A DNA stretch of 64,000 bases from Sphingobacteriales bacterium (GCA_027483645.1 JAIXUD010000022.1:1-64000), one strand, 5' to 3'. Positions 38,517 through 47,884 are shown, counted from the stretch's first letter. The notes: generated by a model not told the origin, from the sequence alone. Numbers and translations are program-made.

Positions 38517-40943
38517 ATGAAGATATCATACAATTGGCTGAAGGATTATATCAATATCGACTTGCCTGCCGCGGAGGTGGGACAGGTGCTGACCGATATT
38601 GGCTTGGAAGTAGAGCATATTGAGGAGCATAAAGGCCCGGGCAACGGGCTGGAGGGCTTGTTTATAGGCCATGTAAAGCAGGTGGAAAAGCACCCCGATG
38701 CCGATAGATTGCGCGTGACGAAAGTAGATGTGGGCACCGGTACGGACCTCAACATTGTTTGTGGTGCGCCCAACGTGGCCGAGGGGCAGAAGGTAATAGT
38801 GGCCATCATCGGCACTACTATGCACCCGTTGAAGGGCGAGCCGTTCCCGATTAAGCGCAGCAAGATACGCGGTGTGGAAAGCGAAGGCATGATATGCGCC
38901 GAGGACGAGATTGGGGTAGGGGAGAGCCACGAAGGCATCCTGGTACTGCCTGCCGATGCGCCCGTGGGTGCGGCTTTGAAAGACTACTGGAACGTAAAAT
39001 CGGATTATGTTTTCGAGATTGGATTGACCCCCAACCGCGCTGATGCCATGGGGCATATTGGTGTGGCTAGGGACTTGCAATCGGCACTGTCGTTGCGCTT
39101 GGGTACGGATGTGAGTTACCACCTGCCCCCGATTGTGGAGTTTACCATCCCGAACACTACCCCGATAACCGTGGAAGTGCACGATGCCGTGGCTTGTCCG
39201 CGCTACACCGGCATTCTCCTAGAAAACATAAAAGTAGCCGAGAGCCCGAAATGGCTGCAACAGCGCCTACAGGCCGTAGGCATCCGCCCGATAAATAACG
39301 TGGTGGACGTTACCAACTATATTTTGCTGGAGTTTGCCCAGCCGCTTCATGCTTTTGATGCGGATGCCATTACCGGCAACAAAGTGGTGGTGCGCACTTG
39401 GCCGGAAGGCACCGAGTTTGTAACGCTGGACGAGCAAACTCGCAAGCTGAATGCCGACGACCTGATCATCGGTAATGCCACCGAGGGCATGTGTATTGCT
39501 GGCGTATTTGGCGGTGCTAAAAGTGGTGTGAAGGAAACTACTACACGCATCTTCTTAGAGAGCGCGCACTTCCATGCTATTACCATCCGCCGCACGGCCA
39601 ACCGCCACAACCTGCGCACCGATGCGGCACAGAAATACGAGAAAGGCACCGACCCAAACATTACGGTTACCGCCCTTAAGCGTGCCGTGAACCTTTTACA
39701 AGCGCTAGCGGGCGCTACCGTGGCCTCGGCTATTGTGGATGTTTACCCAAAACCTGCCACGCCGTTTACGGTGCACTTTAAATATGCCAACTGCGATAAG
39801 CTCATCGGCCACCACATACCGCCGATGGTGATCAAAAGCATCTTGGAGAAGCTAGAGATAGTAATTACCGGCGAAACCGCTGATACCTTGGCATTGGCCA
39901 TCCCACCATTCAAAGTGGACGTGACCCGCGAGGCGGACGTGATTGAGGAAGTGTTGCGCATCTATGGCTTCAATAATATTCCTTTCCCAGATGCATTGCG
40001 CTTTAGCCTCACCAACCAAGTGGGCGTTGATAAAGAACTGGTGCAGAACACCATTGCGGGCCAGTTGGCAGCGGGCGGTTTCCATGAGATAATGGTGAAC
40101 CCGATTACTAACAGCCAGTACATGGAGCAAAACGGCCTTGCCGATGATATGGTACGCCTGCTAAACAGCCTGAACATGGGCCTTGATTCCATGCGCACGA
40201 GCACCTTGTTCGGCGGGTTGGAGAGCATTGCCCACAATGTAAACCGTCGTAATCTGGATTTGCGCTTCTTCGAATTCGGTAAAACCTACCACAAAACCGA
40301 AGACGGCAATTACCAAGAGCCAGAGCACCTTTCGCTATTCATTACTGGCCAAAGCACTGGCGAAAGCTGGAAGGCCAAGCAAACGCCTAGCGACTTCTTT
40401 GTGCTGAAAAACCAAGTGGAGAACATCTTTACCCGCTTGGGTGAAAGCGGTTTTGAACCGGAATATGTGCAACACCCTTTGTTGGAGTATGGCCTACAGT
40501 ACCGTGCTGGGCAAAAAATATTGGTGAGCTTTGGTGCCGTTAGCAAAAAGCTGTTGAAGCAATTCGACATAAAACAGGACGTTTATTATGCCGACCTCAA
40601 CTGGACACAACTGTTGCGCCGTTTGAATGGCCGCAAGGTGCAATATAAGGAGGTAAGTAAATTCCCGGGCGTGCGAAGGGATTTGGCATTATTGCTTGAC
40701 AAAGCCGTATCTTATACCGAAATTGAAAAAATAGCGTTAAGAGAAGTTAAAAGAACTTTAAAAGCGGTAAATTTATTCGACCGTTACGAAGATGCTAAGC
40801 TGGGCGATAACAAAAAGAGTTACGCTGTGAGTTTTGAGTTTCAAGACGAGGAGAAAACCCTTACCGATAAAGACGTGGATAAACTGGTAACCCGCCTGAT
40901 AGAAACGTATAAAAATGAGCTAGGCGCTGAAATACGCCAGTAA
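38517..40943 (+). CDS. pheT: Phenylalanine--tRNA ligase beta subunit
   Basis: Beta subunit of the alpha2-beta2 cytosolic PheRS, which charges tRNA-Phe; it binds tRNA and edits mischarged Tyr. The ATG at 38517 starts MKISYNWLKDYI, the standard PheT N-terminus; the frame extends upstream to 38451 but through the repeat. Domains: EMAP/OB tRNA-binding (about 40-150, with HPDADRLRVTKVDVG and VCGAPNV), B3/B4 editing (about 215-390), B5 (about 405-475), the catalytic-like core (about 480-690) and FDX-ACB (about 715-808). The length of 808 residues is normal. No pheS lies next to it. It heads the pheT-coiled coil-zapA run, with a 5-bp gap to the next gene. Confidence 0.97.
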   Translation: MKISYNWLKDYINIDLPAAEVGQVLTDIGLEVEHIEEHKGPGNGLEGLFIGHVKQVEKHPDADRLRVTKVDVGTGTDLNIVCGAPNVAEGQKVIVAIIGTTMHPLKGEPFPIKRSKIRGVESEGMICAEDEIGVGESHEGILVLPADAPVGAALKDYWNVKSDYVFEIGLTPNRADAMGHIGVARDLQSALSLRLGTDVSYHLPPIVEFTIPNTTPITVEVHDAVACPRYTGILLENIKVAESPKWLQQRLQAVGIRPINNVVDVTNYILLEFAQPLHAFDADAITGNKVVVRTWPEGTEFVTLDEQTRKLNADDLIIGNATEGMCIAGVFGGAKSGVKETTTRIFLESAHFHAITIRRTANRHNLRTDAAQKYEKGTDPNITVTALKRAVNLLQALAGATVASAIVDVYPKPATPFTVHFKYANCDKLIGHHIPPMVIKSILEKLEIVITGETADTLALAIPPFKVDVTREADVIEEVLRIYGFNNIPFPDALRFSLTNQVGVDKELVQNTIAGQLAAGGFHEIMVNPITNSQYMEQNGLADDMVRLLNSLNMGLDSMRTSTLFGGLESIAHNVNRRNLDLRFFEFGKTYHKTEDGNYQEPEHLSLFITGQSTGESWKAKQTPSDFFVLKNQVENIFTRLGESGFEPEYVQHPLLEYGLQYRAGQKILVSFGAVSKKLLKQFDIKQDVYYADLNWTQLLRRLNGRKVQYKEVSKFPGVRRDLALLLDKAVSYTEIEKIALREVKRTLKAVNLFDRYEDAKLGDNKKSYAVSFEFQDEEKTLTDKDVDKLVTRLIETYKNELGAEIRQ

Positions 40944-40948
40944 CAATT

Positions 40949-41239
40949 ATGGACCCGAACGAAAAGCTCAACCAGATACAGAAAAAGGTGCAGCAATTGG
41001 CTGCGGCCCATGGGCAGCTTAAGGACGACCATAAGCGACTAAAGGGAGAAAACGAACAGTTGCTAAAGCTGCTGAAAGAGCAGGGCGAGCAACTGGACGA
41101 AGTGGAGGGTAAAATGAAAATACTGAAAGTAGCACAACACCTTGGCGCGGCCCCCGATGCGGAACGTAACGAGTTGAAGAAAAAGATAAACGAGTATATT
41201 AAAGAGATTGACAAATGTGTCGCTCTGCTGAATAATTAA
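40949..41239 (+). CDS. Small coiled-coil protein between pheT and zapA
   Basis: A 96-residue, strongly charged, mostly helical protein (MDPNEKLNQIQKKVQQLAAAH...) with heptad-like Leu spacing over about residues 5-60 and a second helix near 72-96. It has no signal or membrane segment, so it is cytoplasmic. It starts 5 bp after pheT and ends 14 bp before zapA, so it is very likely cotranscribed with both. Its size, coiled coil and position suggest a ZapB-like or other division-associated partner of ZapA, but that rests on context alone. Confidence 0.75.
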   Translation: MDPNEKLNQIQKKVQQLAAAHGQLKDDHKRLKGENEQLLKLLKEQGEQLDEVEGKMKILKVAQHLGAAPDAERNELKKKINEYIKEIDKCVALLNN

Positions 41240-41253
41240 GTGTTGAATAGAGA

Positions 41254-41550
41254 ATGAGTAGTGAGCTAATCAATATCAATGTAGTGATTGCCGATAGGCC
41301 CTATCCGCTGCGCGTGAAGCCAGAGGAAGAGGAGCGGGTGCGCAACGCTGCAAGGGATATCAATAATAAAGTAAAGCAGTTTCAAACCCAATATGCCGGC
41401 AAAGACAAGCAAGATTTCTTGGCCATGTCGGCACTGATGTATGCCGTGGAATCGAGTAGTTATCAAAACAAAACCGTGATAAACGACTCCTCCTTTGGCG
41501 ATAAACTGGACGAACTTGACCGCTTACTCACCCAAACTCTAAAAGGCTAG
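41254..41550 (+). CDS. zapA: Cell division protein ZapA
   Basis: 98-residue FtsZ-ring-associated protein of the ZapA family: it binds FtsZ and promotes protofilament bundling at midcell. It has the usual N-terminal beta-hairpin (INVVIADRPYPLRVKPEEEERVRNAA split across a turn) and a C-terminal coiled coil (MSALMYAVES..., DELDRLLTQTL). The length fits the family. It is third in the pheT run, 14 bp after the coiled-coil gene, and a hairpin begins directly at its stop codon. Confidence 0.88.
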   Translation: MSSELININVVIADRPYPLRVKPEEEERVRNAARDINNKVKQFQTQYAGKDKQDFLAMSALMYAVESSSYQNKTVINDSSFGDKLDELDRLLTQTLKG

Positions 41551-41569
41551 ACAGTAAGGCATTTACTGT
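41551..41569 (+). terminator. Hairpin at the zapA stop codon
   Basis: ACAGTAA (41551-41557) pairs perfectly with TTACTGT (41563-41569) over a 5-nt loop. There is no T-run, so it is a weak terminator candidate separating the pheT operon from what follows. Confidence 0.4.
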
Positions 41570-41604
41570 TCATAGCTCATCGCTTCATTATCAGTTTGCA
41601 ACAC

Positions 41605-41612
41605 TATATTTG
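41605..41612 (+). promoter_or_regulatory. Bacteroidota -7 box (TATATTTG)
   Basis: An exact TAnnTTTG match in the zapA-rny spacer. It lies 112 bp before the rny ATG, so the transcript starts with a long leader or a separate small RNA. Confidence 0.6.
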
Positions 41613-41616
41613 CAGA

Positions 41617-41716
41617 ACTGCCTGAACCAAAACTACTACCCAAAGTGTATGTAAGGGCAACGATGCTGTGTGGAACCCCTCGCTAGTAGGGGATTACGTT
41701 CATTTACAAACTGAAT
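41617..41716 (+). ncRNA. ssrS: Candidate 6S-like RNA between zapA and rny
   Basis: A stretch of about 100 nt with its own promoter box. TGAAC (41623-41627) pairs with GTTCA (41698-41702). Inside an internal loop, CTACTA (41633-41638) pairs with TAGTAG (41684-41689), leaving a large central region. A long hairpin with an open bulge is the architecture of 6S RNA, and 6S is known to lie next to zapA in Proteobacteria; Bacteroidota have diverged 6S forms. The identification is inference from position, promoter and fold; it could simply be the rny leader. The ends are approximate. Confidence 0.35.
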
Positions 41717-41723
41717 TGCTACA

Positions 41724-43319
41724 ATGGAAATCATTATCCCGGTTATTGTCGCACTGGTTGCCTTAGCTATAGGCACTGGGGTTGGCTTTAACATAACCAA
41801 AAAGAAAGGAAAAGACCAGGAGGACCTGGCACGTAAAGAAGCGGAAAAGCTTATTGCAGAAGCCCAGAGAGAAAAGCTGCGCTTGATTGAGGACGGTAAA
41901 AAAGAAGGCGAAAGTATCAAGCGAGACCGCATGCTGGAAGCCAAAGAGAAGTTTTTGTCACTGAAAAGCGAGCACGAAAACGAGACCAACAGCCGCAACC
42001 GCAAACTGGAAGAGCGCGAGCGCAACCTGAAACAAAAAGAGCAGAGCATTGGCCAAGAGCAGCAGAATCTAAAGAAGAAACAGGATGAAACCGATGCGCT
42101 GAAGCAGAACCTCACCCGCCAAAACGAGGTGATTGCCGCCAAGAAAGAAGACATCGACAAAGAGCACCAATTGCTGGTGAAGAAGCTGGAAACAGTGGCC
42201 AAACTATCGGCCGACGATGCCCGCGAACAGTTGATAGAATCGTTGAAAGACGAGGCCCGCACCCGCTCTATGTCTCACGTGAAGGAGATTTTGGAAGAGG
42301 CTAAACTGCGTGCCAACAAAGAAGCCAAGAAGGTTATTATACAAACCATACAGCGCACCGCTGCAGAGCACGCCATTGAGAACACGGTATCGGTATTCCA
42401 ATTGAAATCGGACGACCAGAAGGGCCAGATTATCGGTAGAGAAGGCCGTAATATCCGTGCCTTGGAAGCCGCTACCGGCGTGGAGATCGTGGTTGATGAT
42501 ACACCAGAAGCCATCATCATTTCTGGTTACGACCCGGTTCGTAGGGAGATTGCGCGCCTATCGCTGCAGCGCTTGGTTGCCGATGGCCGAATTCACCCAG
42601 CACGTATCGAAGAAGTAGTTGCCAAAACCACCAAGCAGCTTGAAGAGCAGATTGTAGAGATTGGTGAGCGTACCGTTATTGAACTAGGCGTACATGGCCT
42701 GCACCCGGAGTTGGTGCGCATGGTAGGCCGTATGCGTTTCCGCTCATCGTACGGGCAGAATTTGCTACAGCACAGTAAAGAGGTGGCCAACCTTTGCGCC
42801 ACCATGGCTGCCGAACTGGGCCTAAACGCCAAAGTAGCCAAACGTGCCGGCCTGTTGCACGATATAGGTAAAGTGCCTGATGAGGAGAGCGAGCTAAGCC
42901 ACGCCTTGCTAGGTATGAAGCTTTGCGAAAAGTATGGCGAGCACGCCGCTATTTGCAACGCAGTAGGTGCCCACCACGATGAAATAGAGATGTTGTACAT
43001 TATTTCGCCGATCATCCAAGCTTGCGACGCTATTAGCGGTGCCCGCCCAGGTGCCCGCCGCGAGACGATGGATAGCTACATCAAGCGTATTAAAGACCTT
43101 GAGGCCCTAGCCATGACTTACGACGGTGTGGAGAAGGTTTATGCCATACAAGCCGGCCGCGAGCTGCGCGTAATGGTGGAAAGCGATAAGGTTGCCGACG
43201 AGAAAGCCGACGAACTGGCATTCCTCATCAGCGAACGTATCCAAAACGAAATGCAGTACCCGGGACAGGTTAAAGTGACCGTTATTAGGGAGCGTAGGTC
43301 GATTGGGTATGCTAAGTAA
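41724..43319 (+). CDS. rny: Ribonuclease Y
   Basis: Membrane-anchored endoribonuclease that starts mRNA decay. Order: an N-terminal transmembrane helix (about 3-23, [20 protein letters not shown]), a long charged coiled coil (about 30-175), a KH RNA-binding domain (about 220-285, with [14 protein letters not shown]) and an HD phosphohydrolase domain whose HDIGK motif lies near residue 377. The length of 531 is close to the usual 510-530. It is transcribed from the promoter in the zapA spacer and ends with a strong terminator at 43362-43391. Confidence 0.95.
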   Translation: MEIIIPVIVALVALAIGTGVGFNITKKKGKDQEDLARKEAEKLIAEAQREKLRLIEDGKKEGESIKRDRMLEAKEKFLSLKSEHENETNSRNRKLEERERNLKQKEQSIGQEQQNLKKKQDETDALKQNLTRQNEVIAAKKEDIDKEHQLLVKKLETVAKLSADDAREQLIESLKDEARTRSMSHVKEILEEAKLRANKEAKKVIIQTIQRTAAEHAIENTVSVFQLKSDDQKGQIIGREGRNIRALEAATGVEIVVDDTPEAIIISGYDPVRREIARLSLQRLVADGRIHPARIEEVVAKTTKQLEEQIVEIGERTVIELGVHGLHPELVRMVGRMRFRSSYGQNLLQHSKEVANLCATMAAELGLNAKVAKRAGLLHDIGKVPDEESELSHALLGMKLCEKYGEHAAICNAVGAHHDEIEMLYIISPIIQACDAISGARPGARRETMDSYIKRIKDLEALAMTYDGVEKVYAIQAGRELRVMVESDKVADEKADELAFLISERIQNEMQYPGQVKVTVIRERRSIGYAK

Positions 43320-43321
43320 AC

Positions 43322-43357
43322 TTAGACGCAAGATATAAGACACAACACACAAGACTG
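43322..43357 (-). repeat. TCTTGTG heptad array, copy 2 (inverted relative to 38444-38479)
   Basis: Reverse-complement counterpart of the pheT-side array, located just after the rny stop. The two bracket the 4.9-kb housekeeping block. Confidence 0.7.
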
Positions 43358-43361
43358 ATTC

Positions 43362-43391
43362 AAAGGCTTCGGGAGACCGAGGCCTTTGTTT
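43362..43391 (+). terminator. Rho-independent terminator after rny
   Basis: AAAGGCTTCGG (43362-43372) pairs over 11 bp (one G-T) with CCGAGGCCTTT (43377-43387) across a GAGA loop, followed by GTTTAT. Confidence 0.85.
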
Positions 43392-43469
43392 ATAAGATCG
43401 AAGGGCTATTGCCTCAACCTTTTAGCCTGCCCGTTGTTACCATTTCCATTCAATGAAAAAGTAGATACC

Positions 43470-44189
43470 ATGTCAACTTCCGATGCGCTTATAGTAAACA
43501 AAACAGCCGTACCCAAAGAGTTTAACAAAATAGCCCGCAGGTACGATATGGCCACGGGCCTAAGCCAAGGCTACCAAGCCGACTTGCACCGTAGCGCCGC
43601 TTACCTAAACCTAAAAGGCCATGAGCAGGTGCTAGACCTATGCTGCGGTACGGGCAAATCTACCCTAGCGGTATTGCCTTTTATCACCACTGGCAAAGTG
43701 ACTGGGGTGGATAACTCTGAAGAGATGCTGCAGGTAGCCCGAGAGAAGTTTGCCACCGAGATAAGCTCAGGCATGTTAACGCTAGAGTTGCAAGATGCCA
43801 TGCAGCTTACCTTTGCTGAAGGTAGTTTCGACGCTATATTTATGGCCTACGGCCTACGCAACATGCCCGACTATGACCGCTGCCTAGCGCAACTATACAC
43901 CAAACTTAAGCCCGGCGGCAGGCTGGTAATACACGACTACTCACTGGCCGATGGCTGGTTTGCCAAACCCTATTGGTGGGTGCTGGGCAATGTATTTATT
44001 GTACCCATCAGCTACCTTACCACTGGCGAAGCCAATATCTTCAACTACCTCATTAAGAGCGTGCAAAACTTCCTTACACCTAAGGTGCTGGAGGCAAAGA
44101 TGGCTGCTACTGGTTTCAAGCAAGTAAGCTCTCATGCACAGCCCACGTGGCGTGCACCCATATTGCGCACCTTTGTTGGGGTAAAGTAA
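43470..44189 (+). CDS. UbiE/MenG-like SAM-dependent methyltransferase
   Basis: Class I methyltransferase of the UbiE/COQ5 type. In this phylum such enzymes usually methylate demethylmenaquinone to menaquinone, but the sequence does not prove the substrate. The ATG at 43470 gives MSTSDALIVNK; the frame runs open to 43386 through the rny terminator. The N-terminal PKEFNKIARRYD and the SAM-binding motif I LDLCCGTGKST (about residue 54) fit the family. YGLRNMPDYDRCL and LKPGGRLVIHDYS are the usual later motifs. The length of 239 residues is typical. No other menaquinone genes are adjacent. Confidence 0.8.
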   Translation: MSTSDALIVNKTAVPKEFNKIARRYDMATGLSQGYQADLHRSAAYLNLKGHEQVLDLCCGTGKSTLAVLPFITTGKVTGVDNSEEMLQVAREKFATEISSGMLTLELQDAMQLTFAEGSFDAIFMAYGLRNMPDYDRCLAQLYTKLKPGGRLVIHDYSLADGWFAKPYWWVLGNVFIVPISYLTTGEANIFNYLIKSVQNFLTPKVLEAKMAATGFKQVSSHAQPTWRAPILRTFVGVK

Positions 44190-44261
44190 GGCTTATGTCC
44201 TTTGCGCAGCAGTCATTCATATTGCAAGATACCTTTCGGGCAAGCATGTGCTAATTTTGGC

Positions 44262-44269
44262 TATATTTG
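44262..44269 (+). promoter_or_regulatory. -7 box TATATTTG for the secreted protein/glycosyltransferase pair
   Basis: An exact TAnnTTTG match, 30 bp before the ATG at 44300. Confidence 0.6.
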
Positions 44270-44299
44270 AAACAGTAATGTTATAAAAAAGCTGGCTGC

Positions 44300-45850
44300 A
44301 TGCGCATCATTGTTTTTATGGTAATCCTTTGCTCTAGCGTTACCTTGTTTGGTCAAGGTTTGGAGCAAAACTTAGATAAGTACTGGCAATATCGCCAAAA
44401 GCTGGTTACGCAGTTTATGCTTGTGGGTGATGACCAGGGCTACAGCCAACCAGCCAGCTACATCAACCCCGGGCTAGAGCGAATGAAGTGGAGCGACAAC
44501 ACTATTTGGCTGGGCTGGTACATTGGCACTCTGGCAACCGAATATCACTTGCTGCACAACCCAAGGTATGCTGGCTATCATGATGGTGACAGCGCTACTC
44601 GAATCAACGAAAATATCAACGAGCTGTACTTTGCGCTTAAGGCGCTGATTAGGCTAGATGAGACCGCTGAAACGTCTTTCACCTGGAACTCATCGTGCGG
44701 GGTGCCCAATGCCCGAAACGGCTTTTTCATTAGGGATGACGTGCCGGCCAATTTTACGGATAGCTTCCCCGGCTACCAATATGTGGATGCCGATTTTGTG
44801 GAGCTGAACTATGCCAACGAAATGAGCCAAGACCAAGTGTACCACGTGCTGCTGGGCTTGGCTTTGGTAAAGCAATTTGTGCCCGATACCGTGGAAGTGA
44901 ATGGCTTCAACCTATACCAAGAGGCGGTGGATCAAGCGCTATTAATTGGCGCTTGGGTGCACCAAGATAACTGGCTCATCAAGAACCCAGCCTGTGGCAA
45001 TAAGAATGTTGACCGCGGCCATGATGCATCGCTTTTGGCACGAGGGCTGAGCAGGGCTTTGTTGTACCTTTCTGATGGTACGGTGGACTATGGCGGTGAT
45101 GTAAGCGGCTTGGGCGACTTGGCTTGGACCAACCTTGCTAACCCTTCACCCTTAATAACTACCGACAACCTGCACATGACCATGGCCTTAGCGGCAATAG
45201 GTGAAGGCTGGGGGACATCTACCCTGAACAATCTAGTAGCTTTGGCCGATACCAATAAGTGGTTTGCCTATCCATTGCTGTATATTGCCCTGCGCGATAC
45301 AGCTACCGTAAGCAACTACCAAACCCACAAGGAGCTGATACACGTGTGGGCCGATAGTATGCTGAACGAGGCGCCCATTACTGGCCCGCTCTCCACTTAC
45401 CCAAACCAAAATGGGCATGGCTATGGGGTAAACAACCGCTTCATTAGGCCGCGGGTAAACCACTATGCGGGTGTAAACCCTGGTGAGGAAGGCCACCAAT
45501 GGAATGGGCTAGACTACATGCTGCTGCACAACTTACAGTTGCTAGTGGACCCAAATAAATGGCCCGAGCAAGAAGTGGAAGACACCACAGGCATTACGGA
45601 GGTATCAACCCTAGGTGCCCGCATCTATCCAAACCCTGCAAACAGCCAAGTAACCATACAGCTAGATAACGACGCCCCTACCACCCTGCAAATACTCGAT
45701 TTAACTGGTAAGGAAGTTGCCATGCAGGTGCTAGCGGGGCGCACCGGTACGGTTAACCTAAATCTAATTCCAAGGGGTGTTTATTTGGTAAGGCTTACTA
45801 ATCAGCTTGGACAGCAGCGCACACAGCGGCTGGTAGTTTTGGGGCAATAA
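44300..45850 (+). CDS. Secreted protein of unknown function with T9SS type A tail
   Basis: Not recognised. The 516 residues start with a signal peptide (MRIIVFMVILCSSVTLFGQ). The body of about 410 residues is rich in Trp and in helical segments (TIWLGWYIGTLATEYHLL, YHVLLGLALVKQFVP, ASLLARGLSRALLYL), a spacing reminiscent of the alpha/alpha-barrel folds of some glycan-active enzymes. I cannot name a family or catalytic residues. The final 75 residues are a type A sorting domain (ARIYPNPANSQVTIQ ... RLVVLGQ), so it is T9SS cargo. It has its own -7 box and ends only 3 bp before a membrane glycosyltransferase gene, so the two are likely cotranscribed. Confidence 0.8.
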   Translation: MRIIVFMVILCSSVTLFGQGLEQNLDKYWQYRQKLVTQFMLVGDDQGYSQPASYINPGLERMKWSDNTIWLGWYIGTLATEYHLLHNPRYAGYHDGDSATRINENINELYFALKALIRLDETAETSFTWNSSCGVPNARNGFFIRDDVPANFTDSFPGYQYVDADFVELNYANEMSQDQVYHVLLGLALVKQFVPDTVEVNGFNLYQEAVDQALLIGAWVHQDNWLIKNPACGNKNVDRGHDASLLARGLSRALLYLSDGTVDYGGDVSGLGDLAWTNLANPSPLITTDNLHMTMALAAIGEGWGTSTLNNLVALADTNKWFAYPLLYIALRDTATVSNYQTHKELIHVWADSMLNEAPITGPLSTYPNQNGHGYGVNNRFIRPRVNHYAGVNPGEEGHQWNGLDYMLLHNLQLLVDPNKWPEQEVEDTTGITEVSTLGARIYPNPANSQVTIQLDNDAPTTLQILDLTGKEVAMQVLAGRTGTVNLNLIPRGVYLVRLTNQLGQQRTQRLVVLGQ

Positions 45851-45853
45851 AGT

Positions 45854-47323
45854 ATGGCACCTCTTCATCTTTCTCGTACTTCGTTTGCCATGGTTGTTAC
45901 GGTGGTTTATGGCATTTTGCTTGCCATCACCATGGCGCACCATGAGCTGTGGAGAGATGAGGCGCAGGCTTGGATGATATCTGCAGCCAGCAATTCGTTC
46001 GCGGATATATTTCATAATATCCGTTACGAAGGCCATCCACCGCTTTGGTTTTTAATTATATGGCCGTTTACTTACTTTGATAATCCTGATTGGATTAAAG
46101 TACCCCATTTTTTATTGGCCGTTGCCACTTGCTATCTCATTCTTCGGTATGCGCCATTCCCCCGTTGGGTTACGTTGCTACTCGTTTTTGGGTACTTTTT
46201 CTTCTATGAGTATGGTGTTATTAGCCGCAATTACCAGTTAGGCGTATTGGGTATTATCGGTTTTTTGGTTTTTTTGCCTCGGGCGAAACATAATCCATGG
46301 TGGGCGGTGGTGTTTTTGGCTATAGCCGCTATGGCCAACATCTATTCGCTAATTGTAAGTTTGGTGTTTGGACTGTATTACTTAGTTCAAACATTTCCCG
46401 CCCTAAGGCATCAGTCTACCAAGTTTAAATGGCACTTCGCGCTGGGAGGAATCGTTTTGCTGGCAATTGTAGGTGCAACTGCTGTTTCGCTTAAACCTCC
46501 AAGCAACGAAGGTTTTTCGCCTATCTGGTATCTACAATTGGATATGGAGCGGCTTTCGGGGGTGCTCAACATGTTCTCTAGGGTATATGTACCTATCCCC
46601 GATGATATTAGGGCTTTTTGGAACACCACGCTTTTTCGAACAGCTTGGCTGCCATATTGTTCTGTGGCTCTTTTGGGTTTATTGGCATTGGTACTAGGGC
46701 GCTATCCGCAATACCTTATATGGTTTTTGCTTTTGGTTATCGGCCTACTAGCGTTTCATTATGTAAAGTACCTAGGGCACTTGCGCCACGGTGGGCACAT
46801 GTGGCTGGCATTTATAGCCATCATGTGGCTGTTATCCACGCAGATAGGCTGGCAGCAATTGGCTAAACCTATTAAAGTAGTATTTATTTTGCTATTAGCA
46901 GCCCAACTCTATGCAGCGGGCGTGGCAACGGTAAAGGAAATAGCCTATCCATTTTCGGGTGGCAAAGCTACTGCCGAGTTTGTAGAGCAAGCGGGTTTTA
47001 GCAATTATCGTGTAATTGGGCACGTAGACAATGCGGTATCGGCGTTTACGGCTTATTACGGCAAACCGGTGTATTATCCCGTAAGCCGTAGCAATGGTAC
47101 GTTCGTCATCTGGTCTGATGTAAGGAAGTTTGATAAAATTGGTGAGTATCTTCAGCAGGAAGAAAACACATTAAGGCAGCAAGCATTGCATACTATTATT
47201 GTTACCCACCAAAGCCTTTGGGAGTACCAATGGCTGAACTTGGTATTTGATTCGGGCCGGTGTATATCAGGGGAGCAACTGCATGTATACACAATCGCTC
47301 CCACTGATGGCACGGGCTCATAA
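45854..47323 (+). CDS. GT-C type membrane glycosyltransferase-like protein
   Basis: 489-residue polytopic membrane protein. After the first membrane helix it has HELWRDEAQAW (about residues 30-40), the acidic first-loop motif of GT-C fold enzymes that use lipid-linked sugars (PMT/ArnT-like). About ten hydrophobic helices follow and then a soluble C-terminal part from about 385. The acceptor is unknown. It starts 3 bp after the secreted T9SS cargo gene, which hints at glycosylation of surface proteins, but that is inference. Its end overlaps the convergent DJ-1/PfpI gene by 6 bp (47318-47323). Confidence 0.75.
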   Translation: MAPLHLSRTSFAMVVTVVYGILLAITMAHHELWRDEAQAWMISAASNSFADIFHNIRYEGHPPLWFLIIWPFTYFDNPDWIKVPHFLLAVATCYLILRYAPFPRWVTLLLVFGYFFFYEYGVISRNYQLGVLGIIGFLVFLPRAKHNPWWAVVFLAIAAMANIYSLIVSLVFGLYYLVQTFPALRHQSTKFKWHFALGGIVLLAIVGATAVSLKPPSNEGFSPIWYLQLDMERLSGVLNMFSRVYVPIPDDIRAFWNTTLFRTAWLPYCSVALLGLLALVLGRYPQYLIWFLLLVIGLLAFHYVKYLGHLRHGGHMWLAFIAIMWLLSTQIGWQQLAKPIKVVFILLLAAQLYAAGVATVKEIAYPFSGGKATAEFVEQAGFSNYRVIGHVDNAVSAFTAYYGKPVYYPVSRSNGTFVIWSDVRKFDKIGEYLQQEENTLRQQALHTIIVTHQSLWEYQWLNLVFDSGRCISGEQLHVYTIAPTDGTGS

Positions 47324-47884
47324 CGTGTTCTGGCCGCTATGTTTGCCCTCTTTAAGTTCCTCTATCATCTTTTCGCAAAATGCCGGAAGGTCTTCGGGCT
47401 TGCGGCTGGTAGTAAGGCCCTCATCGGTCACTACTTCTTCATCCACCCAATTGGCACCGGCATTTATCAGATCGGTTTTAATGGAAGGGTAAGAGGTAAC
47501 CGTTCGGCCTTCCAGCGCGCCGGTTTCAATCAATAGCCAAGGCCCATGGCAGATGGCAGCAATCGGTTTGTTTTGCGTAAAGAAGGCGGTGGTAAAGGCC
47601 ACGGCATCCTCGTTCATGCGCAGCTTATCGGGGTTCATTACCCCGCCAGGCAGCAGTAGGCCATCATAATCATCGGCATTGGCGTCGGCAAGGTTTACAT
47701 CCACATCGTACTCGTTGCCCCAGTCGGTTGTGGCCCAAGCCTTCACTTTGCTTTTTTGTGGCGATACCACTACCACCGTAGCGCCCGCTTCTTTAAGCGC
47801 TTCGATGGGCTTGGTGAATTCTACTTCTTCAAAGCCGTTTTCCACAAGCACGGCTACTTTGTGGTTTCTCAATTGTTGATTCAT
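47318..47884 (-). CDS. DJ-1/PfpI family protein (type 1 glutamine amidotransferase-like)
   Basis: 188-residue cytoplasmic protein of the DJ-1/PfpI superfamily, which includes general stress proteins (YhbO/YajL type), chaperones and glyoxalase-like enzymes. VLVENGFEEVEF near the N-terminus carries the conserved Glu, and AICHGPW holds the nucleophile Cys112 followed by His113. YDGLLLPGG is the family strand-turn, and RTVTSYPSIKTDLINAGA and VVTDEGLTTSRKPEDLP are typical of the PfpI subgroup. Stress protection is likely but the reaction is not certain. It ends within the convergent glycosyltransferase gene. Confidence 0.88.
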   Translation of the reverse strand: MNQQLRNHKVAVLVENGFEEVEFTKPIEALKEAGATVVVVSPQKSKVKAWATTDWGNEYDVDVNLADANADDYDGLLLPGGVMNPDKLRMNEDAVAFTTAFFTQNKPIAAICHGPWLLIETGALEGRTVTSYPSIKTDLINAGANWVDEEVVTDEGLTTSRKPEDLPAFCEKMIEELKEGKHSGQNTL

